A stretch of DNA of 45,185 bases, taken from assembly GCA_016209735.1 (NCBI GenBank), contig JACQVN010000029.1:1-45185 (forward strand). Reading direction: 5' to 3'. The stretch is from Candidatus Methylomirabilota bacterium. GTDB lineage: Bacteria > Methylomirabilota > Methylomirabilia > Methylomirabilales > 2-02-FULL-66-22. Within the stretch, counting starts at the first letter, position 1. Every line of letters starts with the position of its first letter. Shown in pieces: positions 33,274 to 41,889 of this stretch. Made by a program: the position numbers and the translations under genes. The notes under the pieces are model-generated. The model was not told the origin of the DNA. It saw nothing but the letters and a program-made list of their open reading frames with translations, and did no database searches.

Positions 33274-33598
33274 CATCCGGGGATTTCGCTGTGCGCAGTG
33301 CCGGGCCGAAATCCTGGCACCCGTTCGGCCCGGGCGTGTCGCCAGCGAGGCGGCATGGACTCCTCCGGTGCTCTGCTGCGGATCTCCCCTGCGCCTGGTG
33401 GACTCGGGAGAGGGATCGTTGGCAAGCCTTCCGCAGAGGCGATTCGGGCGCTGTCCACGATGCGGATACGAGTTTCGCGTTGTCCTGCATTCCGCAGGGG
33501 CGTTCGTCTGCACGCTGTGTCAGACGGACTTTGTCATTAGCAACCCGCAGCGGGAGGGGCAGGCAACGACTGCGATGCGCACGCCCACCGACGGCTAG
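33266..33598 (+). CDS. Zinc-ribbon protein, unrecognised
   Basis: A 110-residue protein with several Cys pairs: RCAQC near the N-terminus, LCCGSPL in the middle, and RCPRCGYEF with VCTLCQTDF near the C-terminus. The last two form a rubredoxin-like or zinc-ribbon knuckle. The ATG at 33266 follows GGAGGAGGAGGG. Coupled to the preceding small gene. Function unknown; a redox or nucleic-acid adaptor role is possible. Confidence 0.65.
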   Translation: MGSIRGFRCAQCRAEILAPVRPGRVASEAAWTPPVLCCGSPLRLVDSGEGSLASLPQRRFGRCPRCGYEFRVVLHSAGAFVCTLCQTDFVISNPQREGQATTAMRTPTDG

Positions 33599-33688
33599 CG
33601 GCGCGGTCAAACAGGGCGGGGGGGGATGCGCCCGCTCGAGCGCGAGCGGTGGGGCAACTCAGCAAGCAAACGAGAAAGGAGGGCACAC

Positions 33689-33934
33689 ATGTCCAGCATG
33701 GGGGTCGCCCCAGCGTCCGAGGTTTCGGTGAATGTGACAGCGCCCACAACGGAAGAGGACATCGCTCAGCCCGATCCTGTAAAGGCAGCACCGACGCCCA
33801 CAGTCTGCCATGACGCCATCGCGACGAGAGCGTACGAGCTGTTCCTGGCGCGGGGTGCAGAGCACGGGTGTGATTGGGAGGACTGGTTCCGGGCGGAGTC
33901 GGAGCTGCTGGGCGAAGCCCGGCGGGCGGATTAG
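33689..33934 (+). CDS. DUF2934-domain small protein
   Basis: An 81-residue protein whose C-terminal half, [18 protein letters not shown] followed by [12 protein letters not shown], matches the DUF2934 family, a short helical domain of unknown function. The N-terminal half is low in complexity and probably disordered. The ATG at 33689 is strongly supported by AAAGGAGGG seven nt upstream. Confidence 0.8.
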   Translation: MSSMGVAPASEVSVNVTAPTTEEDIAQPDPVKAAPTPTVCHDAIATRAYELFLARGAEHGCDWEDWFRAESELLGEARRAD

Positions 33935-34057
33935 CCCATTGTGCGGCAGGATTCGGTGCCGGGGGGGGAGACGGTCGGGGCTGCGAATCCACGAGGTCAC
34001 CGAGAAGGTGGAGGTAGGCTGAGGGGTCCGGCGGCGAGCACCGAAGGAGGGGCGACG

Positions 34058-34234
34058 ATGCGATGGATTACGTTTTCCAGGACGCTGGGCGCCAAAGGCA
34101 CAGACGTGGCCCGGGGGGTTGCGGTGGAGCGGGATTATCCGCTCTACGACGCCGCAGCCATCAGCCAGATGGCAGAGCAACTTGGCTTTCCGGAAAGCGT
34201 GAGGGAAGCCGACGAGAAGACCCCCTCCATGTGA
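34058..34234 (+). CDS. Truncated cytidylate-kinase-like protein, 58 aa
   Basis: The ATG at 34058 (AAGGAGGGG upstream) begins MRWITFSRTLGAKGTDVARG, then VAVERDYPLYDAAAISQMAE. This matches the N-terminus of the cytidylate-kinase-like family, in which ITISRQxGSGG-type sequence forms the P-loop. Here the loop reads SRTLGAKGTD and the glycine-rich Lys/Ser pattern is degraded. Complete members are about 200 residues. The frame stops at 34234 and I saw no continuation, so it is either a remnant or a short regulatory paralogue. Confidence 0.6.
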   Translation: MRWITFSRTLGAKGTDVARGVAVERDYPLYDAAAISQMAEQLGFPESVREADEKTPSM

Positions 34235-34378
34235 CTGGCACGGTGAACACGATAGGCGGGAAAGCCGAAGCGGAAGCCGTCTTGCCATCGGTTCAGGGTG
34301 TTCCGTCGGTCGAGAACGAGGTCCAGGTTCTGCAGCCCTCCCGCGGCGCCGTTGAGTCTTGTCGAAGGACGGTGGGTT

Positions 34379-35047
34379 ATGGCGTCTGTCCTGATTGTGG
34401 AAAACGATGGCTTGGTGGCCTCCCAGATGGCGCGGACGTTACGCGAGGCTGGACACCTTCCGATTCGCGCCCCCGATGGTCGCGCCGGCTTGCAAGAGGC
34501 TCTCAGCCTCCCGGATCTCATCCTGCTCGACTTGGGGTTACCCGATCTCCCGGGGGAGGAAGTGCTACGGCGTTTGAGAAATCAGCCCAGGACCGCCACC
34601 ATTCCCATCCTGGTCGTCACCGGAAAGACAGAGGCTGCAGCCCGACTCCAGCGAGTAGGAGAAATCGGCACCGCCAGGATCCTGCTCAAGCCCGTGTCGG
34701 GCGCAATACTCTGTCAAGCGGTTGAGGGGATTTTGGAGCAGAAGCCGGAGCAAGCCGCGGAATGTCTTCCTTGGATTCAGGGCCGGCGGGCAGCCATAAT
34801 CCAGCGTCTGATCGCCGAGGGTTCCGACGGGCTGGCCATCCACCTGTATCGTCGGCTCACGGCCGACCGGATGCAGGGCAAGGGCCGCCCGCCGGCCAAT
34901 ACGCTGACCTGGACGGAAATCGCCGATAAGGCGAAACGAGAAGGTCTGCTGGACCCGGACCAAGCCCGGCTGCTGCGCTCCACCCTCCGGCCGCGGGACC
35001 CCACGGACTCGGACCAGGCCCGGCCCGACGCGGGCATTCCCGGCTGA
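34379..35047 (+). CDS. Response-regulator receiver-domain protein
   Basis: A 222-residue protein with an N-terminal receiver domain (SVLIVENDGLVASQMARTLR, phospho-acceptor Asp in LILLDLGLPD, conserved Lys in LLKPVSG; the acidic pair is E-N-D). The C-terminal 100 residues (RAAIIQRLIAEGSDGLAIHL, TWTEIADKAKREGLLDPDQA) are helical and not a standard output domain I can name. No histidine kinase is adjacent; the nearest is at 29873-32044. The start at 34379 begins directly with receiver sequence. Confidence 0.82.
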   Translation: MASVLIVENDGLVASQMARTLREAGHLPIRAPDGRAGLQEALSLPDLILLDLGLPDLPGEEVLRRLRNQPRTATIPILVVTGKTEAAARLQRVGEIGTARILLKPVSGAILCQAVEGILEQKPEQAAECLPWIQGRRAAIIQRLIAEGSDGLAIHLYRRLTADRMQGKGRPPANTLTWTEIADKAKREGLLDPDQARLLRSTLRPRDPTDSDQARPDAGIPG

Positions 35048-35162
35048 GTGGTGGGAGGCTGTCAGGAAAGAAGCAATCTTCACCAGCTCTGATCTCAAGA
35101 GGCGTGTCGGTATCCGTTGGTGTCCGCCCATGGCGGCCATGAGACGCCGGGGGAGGGTTCCC

Positions 35163-35588
35163 ATGGCACGGTCCCGGTCGCAGGCTGCGCCGAAATCGAT
35201 CCGAAAGGCCGGTTTGCCTTCCGGGGGCTCATCCTCGCGGGTACGGGCGCCTGGACTCGGTAAGGTCGCCAGGCGCCTCGAGGCGGCCATGCAACGGGTG
35301 GCACGGGCAATGCGGCCCGACGGGCACGGGGGAAGGGGCCGCTCGCCGGAGTTGACGGAGTCTGCTCAGGAAGAGGTGCTGGCGTTTCGCGATACCCTGC
35401 TGGCCGCGCGGGCCCACGCTCAGGCCCAGGCGGCCCTGGAAGCAGCAGACCGGATCGCCCGGGGGACCTATGGCATTTGCCAGGCGTGCGGGAAACCGAT
35501 CCCGGCCAGGAGGCTCCTCGCGGTTCCCCTCGCGTCGCGGTGCGTTGGCTGCCAGGAACTCCGGGAAACACAGGATCGGGCCGCGTAG
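35163..35588 (+). CDS. DksA/TraR-family C4 zinc-finger protein
   Basis: A 141-residue protein with a basic N-terminus and a C-terminal DksA/TraR zinc finger: ALEAADRIARGTYGICQACG, KPIPARRLLAVPLASRCVGC. The four cysteines are all present (C-x2-C ... C-x2-C). Such proteins bind the RNA polymerase secondary channel and modulate initiation under stress. The acidic DxxDxA tip of true DksA is not evident, so its effect may differ. The ATG at 35163 follows GGGGGAGGG. Confidence 0.85.
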   Translation: MARSRSQAAPKSIRKAGLPSGGSSSRVRAPGLGKVARRLEAAMQRVARAMRPDGHGGRGRSPELTESAQEEVLAFRDTLLAARAHAQAQAALEAADRIARGTYGICQACGKPIPARRLLAVPLASRCVGCQELRETQDRAA

Positions 35589-35847
35589 GCAAAGGAGACC
35601 TCCAGGCAGATTTCGCCTGCCAACTTTTCCCGTGCCCTCTTCACGAAGTGTCCAAGCGATCTGGTGCTGTCAATTGCCGGTGGGGTGAGCTGGTGCGACT
35701 GGGGGGGATTCCGGCCGGCTACTTCGTAGCCTCACTCGGTTCGACCGGCGGCCAAGCTGGCTGCCGGCCTACGCCTCGGCCCGGGCGGCGCCCAGGCTAT
35801 GGGACAACGGCGCTGCTCTGGGTTGCCGCTGGGTGCACGGTATTCGC
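35589..35847. other. Intergenic stretch, no gene recognised
   Basis: No gene recognised before the promoter of the ABC transporter operon. Confidence 0.4.
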
Positions 35848-35876
35848 TTGACACGTTGTTTTCGCCTGGCTTAAAG
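35848..35876 (+). promoter_or_regulatory. Promoter of the ABC transporter operon
   Basis: TTGACA (35848-35853) and TTAAAG (35871-35876) are separated by 17 nt. The -35 is perfect and the -10 weak, which would suit a regulated promoter. Confidence 0.65.
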
Positions 35877-35892
35877 TCAAATCCTATTTGAC
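35876..35892. promoter_or_regulatory. Palindromic operator candidate overlapping the promoter
   Basis: GTCAAAT and ATTTGAC form a perfect 7-bp inverted repeat with a 3-nt centre, beginning at the last base of the -10 box and covering the predicted transcription start. A dimeric repressor bound here would block initiation. No adjacent regulator gene of an obvious type was found. Confidence 0.55.
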
Positions 35893-35935
35893 ACTGGACA
35901 GGCCTCGCGGCTCCCCCCGATGTGGTCTGGGAAGC

Positions 35936-37192
35936 ATGAAAGGATGCGGGCAGATGCTGAGGATGAGAGGAAAAGCCTTGGCCGTGGTCGGGGCCGTCCT
36001 CTTGTTGGCCGCGGGTCTGCTGGTGTTCTGGCTGGCGCAGCGGCGGGTGGAGCGATCCATCCGGATCGGCGAGATCAATACGTACAGCGGGATCGCCGCC
36101 GGCTTCACGCTGCCGTATCGCCAGGCCATCGAGATGGCCCTCGACGAGGTGAACGCCGCGGGCGGTCTCCTGGGTCGCAAGGTCGAGGTGCTGTTCCGGG
36201 ACGACAACGGCAATCCGGCGGATGCCATCCGGCACGCGCAGGATCTCGTCGCCAACGAGCGGGTGGACCTTTTGGCCGGCACCTTCTTGAGCAATGTCGG
36301 TCTGGCGGTTTCCGATTTCGCGAGACAGCAGAAGGTGCTGTTCGTCGCCTCGGAGCCCCTCACCGAGGCTATCACCTGGTCGAAGGGGAATCAATATACC
36401 TTCCGGGTGCGCCCCAACACGCATAGCCAGGGACGCATGCTGGCGGAGCGGGCGGCGAGGCTCCCCCAGAAGAAGTGGGCGGTCATCGGGCCGAATTACG
36501 AGTACGGTCGTCGCGCCTGGGAGACGTTCTGGGAACGGCTGAAGGCGCTGAAGCCCGAGGTCCAGGTGGTGGGGGAGCACTGGCCGACCCTGTCGAAGAT
36601 CGAGCCGGCCGGGTACGTCACCGCCTTACTCGCCCAGCAGCCGGAGGCCATCTATGTGGCCCTGTTCGGATCCGACTGGATTACCTTTGCGCGGGAAGCC
36701 AGCAAGCGGGGCCTCTTCCAGCGGGCGGCCCTGGTGGGCATCCTCCTCGGCGAGCCGGAATACATGGACCCCCTCAAGCTGGAGGCGCCGGAGGGGATGC
36801 TGGTCACGGGCTATCCCTGGTACGACATTTCCACCCCGGCCCACGAGGCCTTCGTCGCGAACTTCCAGAAGCGGACCGGGAAGCCCCCCGTGAACGGGAG
36901 CCTCGTCGGCTACGTCACCTCCCTCTCCATTTTCGAGGCGCTGCGCAAGGCCAAGAGCACGAACACCGACCGGCTGATCGCCGCCCTGGAGGGGCTCACG
37001 GTGCAGACGCCCATCGGCCCCATCACCTTCCGGCCGTTCGACCACCAGTCCACCATGGGCGCCTGGGTGGGTAGCACCAAGCGGGACGCCGCGCGCGGCG
37101 TGGGCATCATGGTGAACTGGGAGTATGTCCCCGGCGAGAAGGTCCTGCCCGACGAGGCCGAGGTGAACAAGCTTCGCCAGGCGGGACGGTGA
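35936..37192 (+). CDS. ABC transporter substrate-binding protein (branched-chain amino acid/amide type)
   Basis: A 418-residue periplasmic-binding protein of the Leu/Ile/Val/urea type. An N-terminal membrane/signal segment (about 8-34) is followed by EINTYSGIAAGFTLPYRQAI, EMALDEVNAAGGLLGRKVEV and WAVIGPNYEYGRRAWE. The signal resembles an uncleaved anchor, so it may stay membrane-bound. The start ATG at 35936 is tentative; ATG 35954 is close. Substrate cannot be told from sequence: leucine-type amino acids, urea and short amides are the usual ligands. First gene of a four-gene transporter operon. Confidence 0.9.
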   Translation: MKGCGQMLRMRGKALAVVGAVLLLAAGLLVFWLAQRRVERSIRIGEINTYSGIAAGFTLPYRQAIEMALDEVNAAGGLLGRKVEVLFRDDNGNPADAIRHAQDLVANERVDLLAGTFLSNVGLAVSDFARQQKVLFVASEPLTEAITWSKGNQYTFRVRPNTHSQGRMLAERAARLPQKKWAVIGPNYEYGRRAWETFWERLKALKPEVQVVGEHWPTLSKIEPAGYVTALLAQQPEAIYVALFGSDWITFAREASKRGLFQRAALVGILLGEPEYMDPLKLEAPEGMLVTGYPWYDISTPAHEAFVANFQKRTGKPPVNGSLVGYVTSLSIFEALRKAKSTNTDRLIAALEGLTVQTPIGPITFRPFDHQSTMGAWVGSTKRDAARGVGIMVNWEYVPGEKVLPDEAEVNKLRQAGR

Positions 37193-37220
37193 TCCCGCCC
37201 GCGGGCCGCCGTCCTCCACG

Positions 37221-39071
37221 ATGACGCTGCTCCTGCTCCAGTTCCTCACCGGCCTCACCAATGCCATGTTCCTCTTCCTGGTGGCCTCGGGCCTCTCCCT
37301 GATCTTCGGGGTTACGCGGATCATCAACTTCGCCCACGGCTCGTTCTTCATGCTGGGCGCGTACATGGCGGCGAGTCTGGCCGCGGTGCTGCCAGGGGGG
37401 GCGGGGGGCTATTACCTCGGCCTCCTCCTGGCCTCGCTGGCGGTGGCCCTCTTGGGCGGCCTCGTGGAGCTTCTCCTCTTGCGACGCATCTACCGGAGCG
37501 CGCCGCTCTATCAGCTCCTCCTCACCTTTGCCCTCGTCCTCGTCATGGCAGACGCCGTCCGCCTCTTCTGGGGGCCCGAGAATCGCCTGGGGCCCCCCCC
37601 GCCCGGCCTCTCAGGCTCGCTGCCGATCCTCGACCAGCAGTTCCCTACCTATGACCTCGCCATTCTCCTTTTGGGTCCCTCGGTGGCGGCGGGGCTCTGG
37701 TGGCTCCTGTACCGGACGCGCTGGGGGATCCTGATTCGGGCGGCCACGGCCGATCGGGAGATGGTGGGGGCTCTCGGGGTCAAAGAGTCCTGGCTCTTCA
37801 CCGGTGTCTTTGTCCTGGGATCCTGGCTGGCGGGCCTGGCCGGGGCGCTGCAGATGCCGCGTCAGGCCCTCACCACGGTCCTGGACAGCACCGTCATCGC
37901 CGAAGCCTTCGTGGTCGTGGTGGTCGGCGGCATGGGCTCCCCCTTCGGGGCGCTCCTGGGGGCGGTCCTCATCGGCCTTCTCCAGGCCTTCGGCATTCTC
38001 TGGCTGCCCAGGGAATTCCATATGGTCATCGTCTTCCTCCTCATGGCCATCGTCCTGATCTTCCGCCCCTGGGGACTCCTGGGCCGGCCGCTCCAAAGCG
38101 ACCGGGGGGAAGGGGGGTGGGTGCCAGAAACTTCCCGGTGGGCGGGAAATCCTGGCTGGGCGGCAGGCGGCATAGCTCTGCTGCTGCTCTTGCTTCCGCC
38201 GCTTCTGCCGACCTTCTTTGTCTGGCTCCTGGTAGAGATCCTGGCATTCGCCCTCTTCGCGGCGAGCCTTCAACTCCTGATCGGGAGCGGGGGAATGATC
38301 TCCTTCGGCCATGCCGCCTACTTCGGACTGGGGGCGTACGGCGCGGCCCTCTGGATGCAGCAGGGGGGGCTGCCGATGCCGGTCGCCTTCCTGCTGGGAC
38401 CGCTGGCGGCCCTGGGGGCCGCGCTGATTTTCGGGCTGTTCTGCGTGCGGCTCTCCGGGGTCTACTTCGCCATGCTGACCCTCGCCTTTGCCCAGATTGC
38501 CTACGCCGTCGTTCACCAGTGGTATGACCTTACCGGCGGGGACAACGGCCTCCTGGGGGTGTGGCCGGCGTCCGCCTTGGCCACGCCGCTCAGGTACTAC
38601 TACCTGGCCCTCTTGGCCGGCGGGATCGGGCTGGCGTTCCTGGGCCGAGTGACGGACTCGCCGTTCGGGGTGACGCTCCGCGCGACCCGGGATCATGCCC
38701 GCCGCTGCGAGGCGCTGGGGGTGAACGTGCGAGCGCACCAGCTCCTGGCGTTTTCCGTGGCGGGACTGTGCGCCGGACTGGGCGGGACGATCTTCGTGTT
38801 CCTCAAGGGCGGCGCCTTCCCCGACTATCTCGGCATTCCCGTCTCCGTGGAGTCGTTGGCGATGGTCTTGCTCGGCGGGATGCAGTCGCTGTGGGGGGCG
38901 CCGGTGGGGGCGGCGCTCTATCTTTTCCTGGACACCGTCATCACCAGGTCCACCGGGTACTGGCAAGCGGCCCTGGGCGGCATTCTGATTCTCCTCGTGC
39001 TGTCCTTCCCTCGGGGAGTGGGCGGCTGGCTGGCGGGGAAGACCTCGCGCGAAGGGAGCCCCGATGGCTGA
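37221..39071 (+). CDS. Fused LivH-LivM ABC permease
   Basis: A 616-residue membrane protein in which both permease subunits of a branched-chain-amino-acid-type ABC transporter are joined. Residues about 1-295 are LivH-like (ASGLSLIFGVTRIINFAHGS, VVVVGGMGSPFGALLGAVLI). Residues about 320-616 are LivM-like (GSGGMISFGHAAYFGLGAYG, RRCEALGVNVRAHQLLAFSV, LLGGMQSLWGAPVGAAL). Normally these are two genes. The linker near residue 295-320 is hydrophilic. The stop overlaps livG by 8 nt. Confidence 0.93.
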   Translation: MTLLLLQFLTGLTNAMFLFLVASGLSLIFGVTRIINFAHGSFFMLGAYMAASLAAVLPGGAGGYYLGLLLASLAVALLGGLVELLLLRRIYRSAPLYQLLLTFALVLVMADAVRLFWGPENRLGPPPPGLSGSLPILDQQFPTYDLAILLLGPSVAAGLWWLLYRTRWGILIRAATADREMVGALGVKESWLFTGVFVLGSWLAGLAGALQMPRQALTTVLDSTVIAEAFVVVVVGGMGSPFGALLGAVLIGLLQAFGILWLPREFHMVIVFLLMAIVLIFRPWGLLGRPLQSDRGEGGWVPETSRWAGNPGWAAGGIALLLLLLPPLLPTFFVWLLVEILAFALFAASLQLLIGSGGMISFGHAAYFGLGAYGAALWMQQGGLPMPVAFLLGPLAALGAALIFGLFCVRLSGVYFAMLTLAFAQIAYAVVHQWYDLTGGDNGLLGVWPASALATPLRYYYLALLAGGIGLAFLGRVTDSPFGVTLRATRDHARRCEALGVNVRAHQLLAFSVAGLCAGLGGTIFVFLKGGAFPDYLGIPVSVESLAMVLLGGMQSLWGAPVGAALYLFLDTVITRSTGYWQAALGGILILLVLSFPRGVGGWLAGKTSREGSPDG

Positions 39072-39819
39072 CGAGCTCCTGTTGGAGGCGCGCGGCCTGT
39101 GCAAGGCCTTCGGCGGGGTGCGGGCCGTGGACGGCCTGTGCCTCCACCTGGCCCGCGGCGAGGTCCGGGCCCTCATCGGCCCCAATGGCGCCGGAAAGAC
39201 GACCCTCTTCAACCTCCTCACGGGCCAACTGGTCTGTGACAACGGCCTGATCCTGTTCCAGGGGGAGCGAATCAGCGGTCTCCCGCCTCACCGCATCTGG
39301 CGAAAAGGAATCAGCCGAACCTTCCAGATCACGGCCGCGTTCCAGAGCTTGTCGGTGCTCGAGAATGTCCAGGTGGCGCTTCTTTCGCGAGACAGGGCGA
39401 CTCATCGAATGCTGGCGACGGCCCGGCGGCTGGGCCAGGAGGAGGCGGTGCGCCAGTTGGCCCGGGTGGGCCTGGCGGATCAGGCCGAGAGGCCGTGCTT
39501 TGTGCTGTCCTACGGCGACCTAAAGCGGTTGGAGCTGGCCGTGGCGTTAGCCAACCGGCCGGTGCTCCTCTTGCTGGACGAGCCGACGGCGGGCATGGCC
39601 CCCCAGGAGCGATCGGCGCTCATGGCCCTGGTGTCCCGGATCGTGGCGGAGGAGGGGCTGACGGTGCTCTTCACCGAGCACGACATGGATGTGGTGTTTG
39701 CCGCGGCACATCGAATTACGGTCATTCACCAGGGGCGAACCCTGGCCGAGGGGACACCGGAGGCCATCCGGGGCAACGCCAGGGTTCAAGAGATCTACCT
39801 GGGCGGGGGAGGCGGATGA
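39064..39819 (+). CDS. livG: LivG-type ABC transporter ATP-binding protein
   Basis: A 251-residue ABC ATPase: Walker A GPNGAGKTTLFNLLTG, signature region VLSYGDLKRLELAVAL and Walker B LLLLDEPTAGMAP, with the switch His in FTEHDMD. ISRTFQITAAFQSLSVLENV is typical of LivG. The signature is SYGDLK rather than SxGxQ, common in this family. Overlaps the permease gene by 8 nt. Confidence 0.93.
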   Translation: MADELLLEARGLCKAFGGVRAVDGLCLHLARGEVRALIGPNGAGKTTLFNLLTGQLVCDNGLILFQGERISGLPPHRIWRKGISRTFQITAAFQSLSVLENVQVALLSRDRATHRMLATARRLGQEEAVRQLARVGLADQAERPCFVLSYGDLKRLELAVALANRPVLLLLDEPTAGMAPQERSALMALVSRIVAEEGLTVLFTEHDMDVVFAAAHRITVIHQGRTLAEGTPEAIRGNARVQEIYLGGGGG

Positions 39820-39849
39820 TTTCACCGCTCCAGAATCTTGCGGCCTCGC

Positions 39850-40050
39850 GAAGGCCACGATTCGCTTCCCTATTTCCGCCCTCGCCCTCCGCCGGAGGGA
39901 GAGGGATGGCCTGCCTGCCGCGCACGGCGCAGGCAGGGGTGAGGGTGGGACCGCTGGGATCGCCTCCCTCACCCTCGCCCTCCCCCCCAGGGGAAAGGGG
40001 AAATCGAAGTCGCGGGGCTTGCCTCTCCTCGGATTAGGGGAGATCTGAAA
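39850..40050. repeat. Low-complexity CCCTCxCCCTC repeat patch between livG and livF
   Basis: The 294-nt gap between the two ATPase genes carries two similar CGCCCTCGCCCTCC/CTCACCCTCGCCCTCC blocks, each followed by GGGGA/GAGGGA-type complements, and the palindromic pair CCTGCCTGC/GCAGGCAGG. These resemble common dispersed intergenic repeats of GC-rich bacteria. The repeat has apparently inserted inside an otherwise compact operon. Confidence 0.55.
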
Positions 40051-40113
40051 CCACCTGCTTTTCATTAGTCGCGGTGACCCCGAAAGGGTCCTGGCGACTG
40101 CGGCGGAGGTGGA

Positions 40114-40842
40114 ATGGCTGGATTGACGGCGGGTGGCAGCCTGCTGGAAGCCCGGGGGCTTTACGCCCGCTACGGCTTGAGTCGCGTACTCTTCGATGTG
40201 AATCTACACGTCCGTCCGGGAGAGGCGGTGGGGCTCCTGGGCCGAAATGGGGCGGGGAAGTCCACGACCCTCAAGGCCATCACGGGACTCGTGTCCCCCG
40301 CGGCCGGCGAGGTGATCTTCGCGGGCGGGGCTATCCACGGCCGGCCGCCTCACGAGATCGCCCGCAAGGGCATCGGCTATGTTCCCCAGGAGCGGCGCAT
40401 CTTCCCGGAGCTCTCCGTGTGGGAGAATCTGGAGGTCGGCCGCCGCCCGTGTCCGCCCGGCAGGGTGGCGTGGGACGTGAGACGGATCGTGGCGCTCTTC
40501 CCCGCCCTGGAGTCCCTCCTGCACCGGACGGGGGGGAGTCTCAGCGGGGGAGAGCAGCAGATGCTCGCCATTGCCCGGACCCTTTTCGGCAATCCTCGCT
40601 TGCTCCTCTTGGATGAACCCTCCGAGGGGCTGGCCCCCGTCGTGGTGCGCGCTCTGGCCGAGCAGATCCTCCGGCTCAAACGGGACGGCATGACCCTCCT
40701 GCTCTCGGAGCAGAATCTCCATTTCACAACGCAGGTCTGCGACCGGGTTTACATCCTGGAACGGGGCCACATCCAGTACGAGGGCGGCATGGCCGATCTC
40801 TTGGCCGGCTCGGCGGTCCGCCGCCGCTACCTGATGGTGTGA
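40114..40842 (+). CDS. livF: LivF-type ABC transporter ATP-binding protein
   Basis: A 242-residue ABC ATPase: Walker A GRNGAGKSTTLKAITG, signature LSGGEQQMLAIARTL, Walker B LLLLDEPSEGLAP, and IGYVPQERRIFPELSVWENL, typical of LivF. The ATG at 40114 follows GGAGGTGGA. Last gene of the transporter operon. Confidence 0.93.
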   Translation: MAGLTAGGSLLEARGLYARYGLSRVLFDVNLHVRPGEAVGLLGRNGAGKSTTLKAITGLVSPAAGEVIFAGGAIHGRPPHEIARKGIGYVPQERRIFPELSVWENLEVGRRPCPPGRVAWDVRRIVALFPALESLLHRTGGSLSGGEQQMLAIARTLFGNPRLLLLDEPSEGLAPVVVRALAEQILRLKRDGMTLLLSEQNLHFTTQVCDRVYILERGHIQYEGGMADLLAGSAVRRRYLMV

Positions 40843-40843
40843 C

Positions 40844-40878
40844 CTGGTTTTTGCGCTCCGCCCGCAAAAACCAGCGGT
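40844..40878. repeat. Dispersed hairpin repeat, copy 2, after livF
   Basis: CTGGTTTTTGCG (40844-40855) pairs perfectly over 12 bp with CGCAAAAACCAG (40863-40874) around a 7-nt loop, with GCGG following. It matches copy 1 at 22495-22536. It begins 2 nt after the livF stop and could also serve as a terminator, although the T-run lies in the stem. Confidence 0.65.
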
Positions 40879-40919
40879 ATGGCTACGACTCACGGAGGGA
40901 AATGAGTATGGTGTCCCCG

Positions 40920-41235
40920 GAATTCCCCCGCACGCGGTGAACGGTGAACGTGAAACGTTGAACGTGCTTCACGGCTGCCCGACTCTTGCTAATCGCTGAG
41001 TGCTGACCACTGACTTCTGACCACTCAAACCGCTTCCGCACCGCCGAGCTGCCTCCTCCTGAGCCTTTCCGCTCACCCTGAGCCCGTCGAATGGTCGAAG
41101 GGCTGCCCCCCGCCACCTGACCCCTGCGCCTTCGTCCTGTACCGCCGTACCACGCACGTTAAACGTTAAACGTTGAACGAGGAACTTCCGAACCCTCGAA
41201 CCTCCGAACGGTTCCCCGCCTGACTTCCCCTCCCC
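40920..41235. repeat. Patch of GTGAACGTTGAACG-type and other short repeats
   Basis: GGTGAACGGTGAACGTGAAACGT-like units near 40935-40970 recur as GTTAAACGTTAAACGTTGAAC near 41158-41178. Between them are GTGCTGACCACTGACTTCTGACCAC (three related units) and a CACCCTGAGCCCGTCGAA...GTCGAAGGG element, a motif often seen dispersed in bacterial genomes. No gene is recognised in 40879-41348. Confidence 0.6.
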
Positions 41236-41348
41236 TCAGAGGTACTCTCGCGGCGTTTCCTGCTCTCCTCTTCAGCGCGGCACCAGAGAGGGGACACCAT
41301 GCCGGCGATCTCGGGCGCGGCGACAACAACGGCCCTGAGGACTTCCCC

Positions 41349-41865
41349 ATGGACCGTGCAGCCACCTCCCCGACTGAGAGCCACTCTTCCGGAACCCCCA
41401 AGCCCCAGCCCTCGGCCTTCGTCCGCGATCCGACACGCACCCCGCTCGATGCTGCGACGTGCAACATCTCGCCTGTTCCGCCGAAGCCGGAGTCGACACA
41501 GGCGCCAAGACCCTTACGCCCAGCCGTCCCCCAGCCTGAGCTCAGCCCACCGGCCCCGCCTTCACCATCCGCACGACCACCGAAGCTCCTCGACCAGCTT
41601 CGTGAGGCGCTGCGCTCTCGCCATTACAGCCGCCGAACCGAAGAGAGCTACTGTCATTTGGGTGAGGTCATCCGGGCCCGCAAACCGCACCGCTTGCCGG
41701 TGGTCCTCACCCGGCAAGAGGTCCGAGCCGTCCTGGGCCGCTTGGCGGGGGACAAGTGGCTGATGGCCAGCCTTTGGGCATAAAGATGTCAAGACCACCA
41801 TGATCTATACGCATGTCCTGAACCGCGGCGGGAGCGGCGTTCGCAGCCCGGTCGACCCCCTCGGC
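41349..41865 (+). pseudogene. Internally deleted integron-integrase-type tyrosine recombinase
   Basis: Three pieces of an integron integrase-like protein remain. KLLDQLREALRSRHYSRRTE with ESYCH is the N-terminal SAM-like DNA-binding start. VVLTRQEVRAVLGRLAGDKW with LMASL is the beginning of the catalytic domain. After a frame change at about 41776, [18 protein letters not shown] with GVRSP is the C-terminal end holding the catalytic tyrosine. The segments between, including the first catalytic Arg and the HxxR motif, are missing. The enzyme must be inactive. It lies upstream of the cassette array in the same orientation, with its 3' end facing the array, unlike the divergent layout of class 1 integrons. 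Confidence 0.8.
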
Positions 41866-41889
41866 GCTCCCCCCGCTCCGGGGGCCTAT

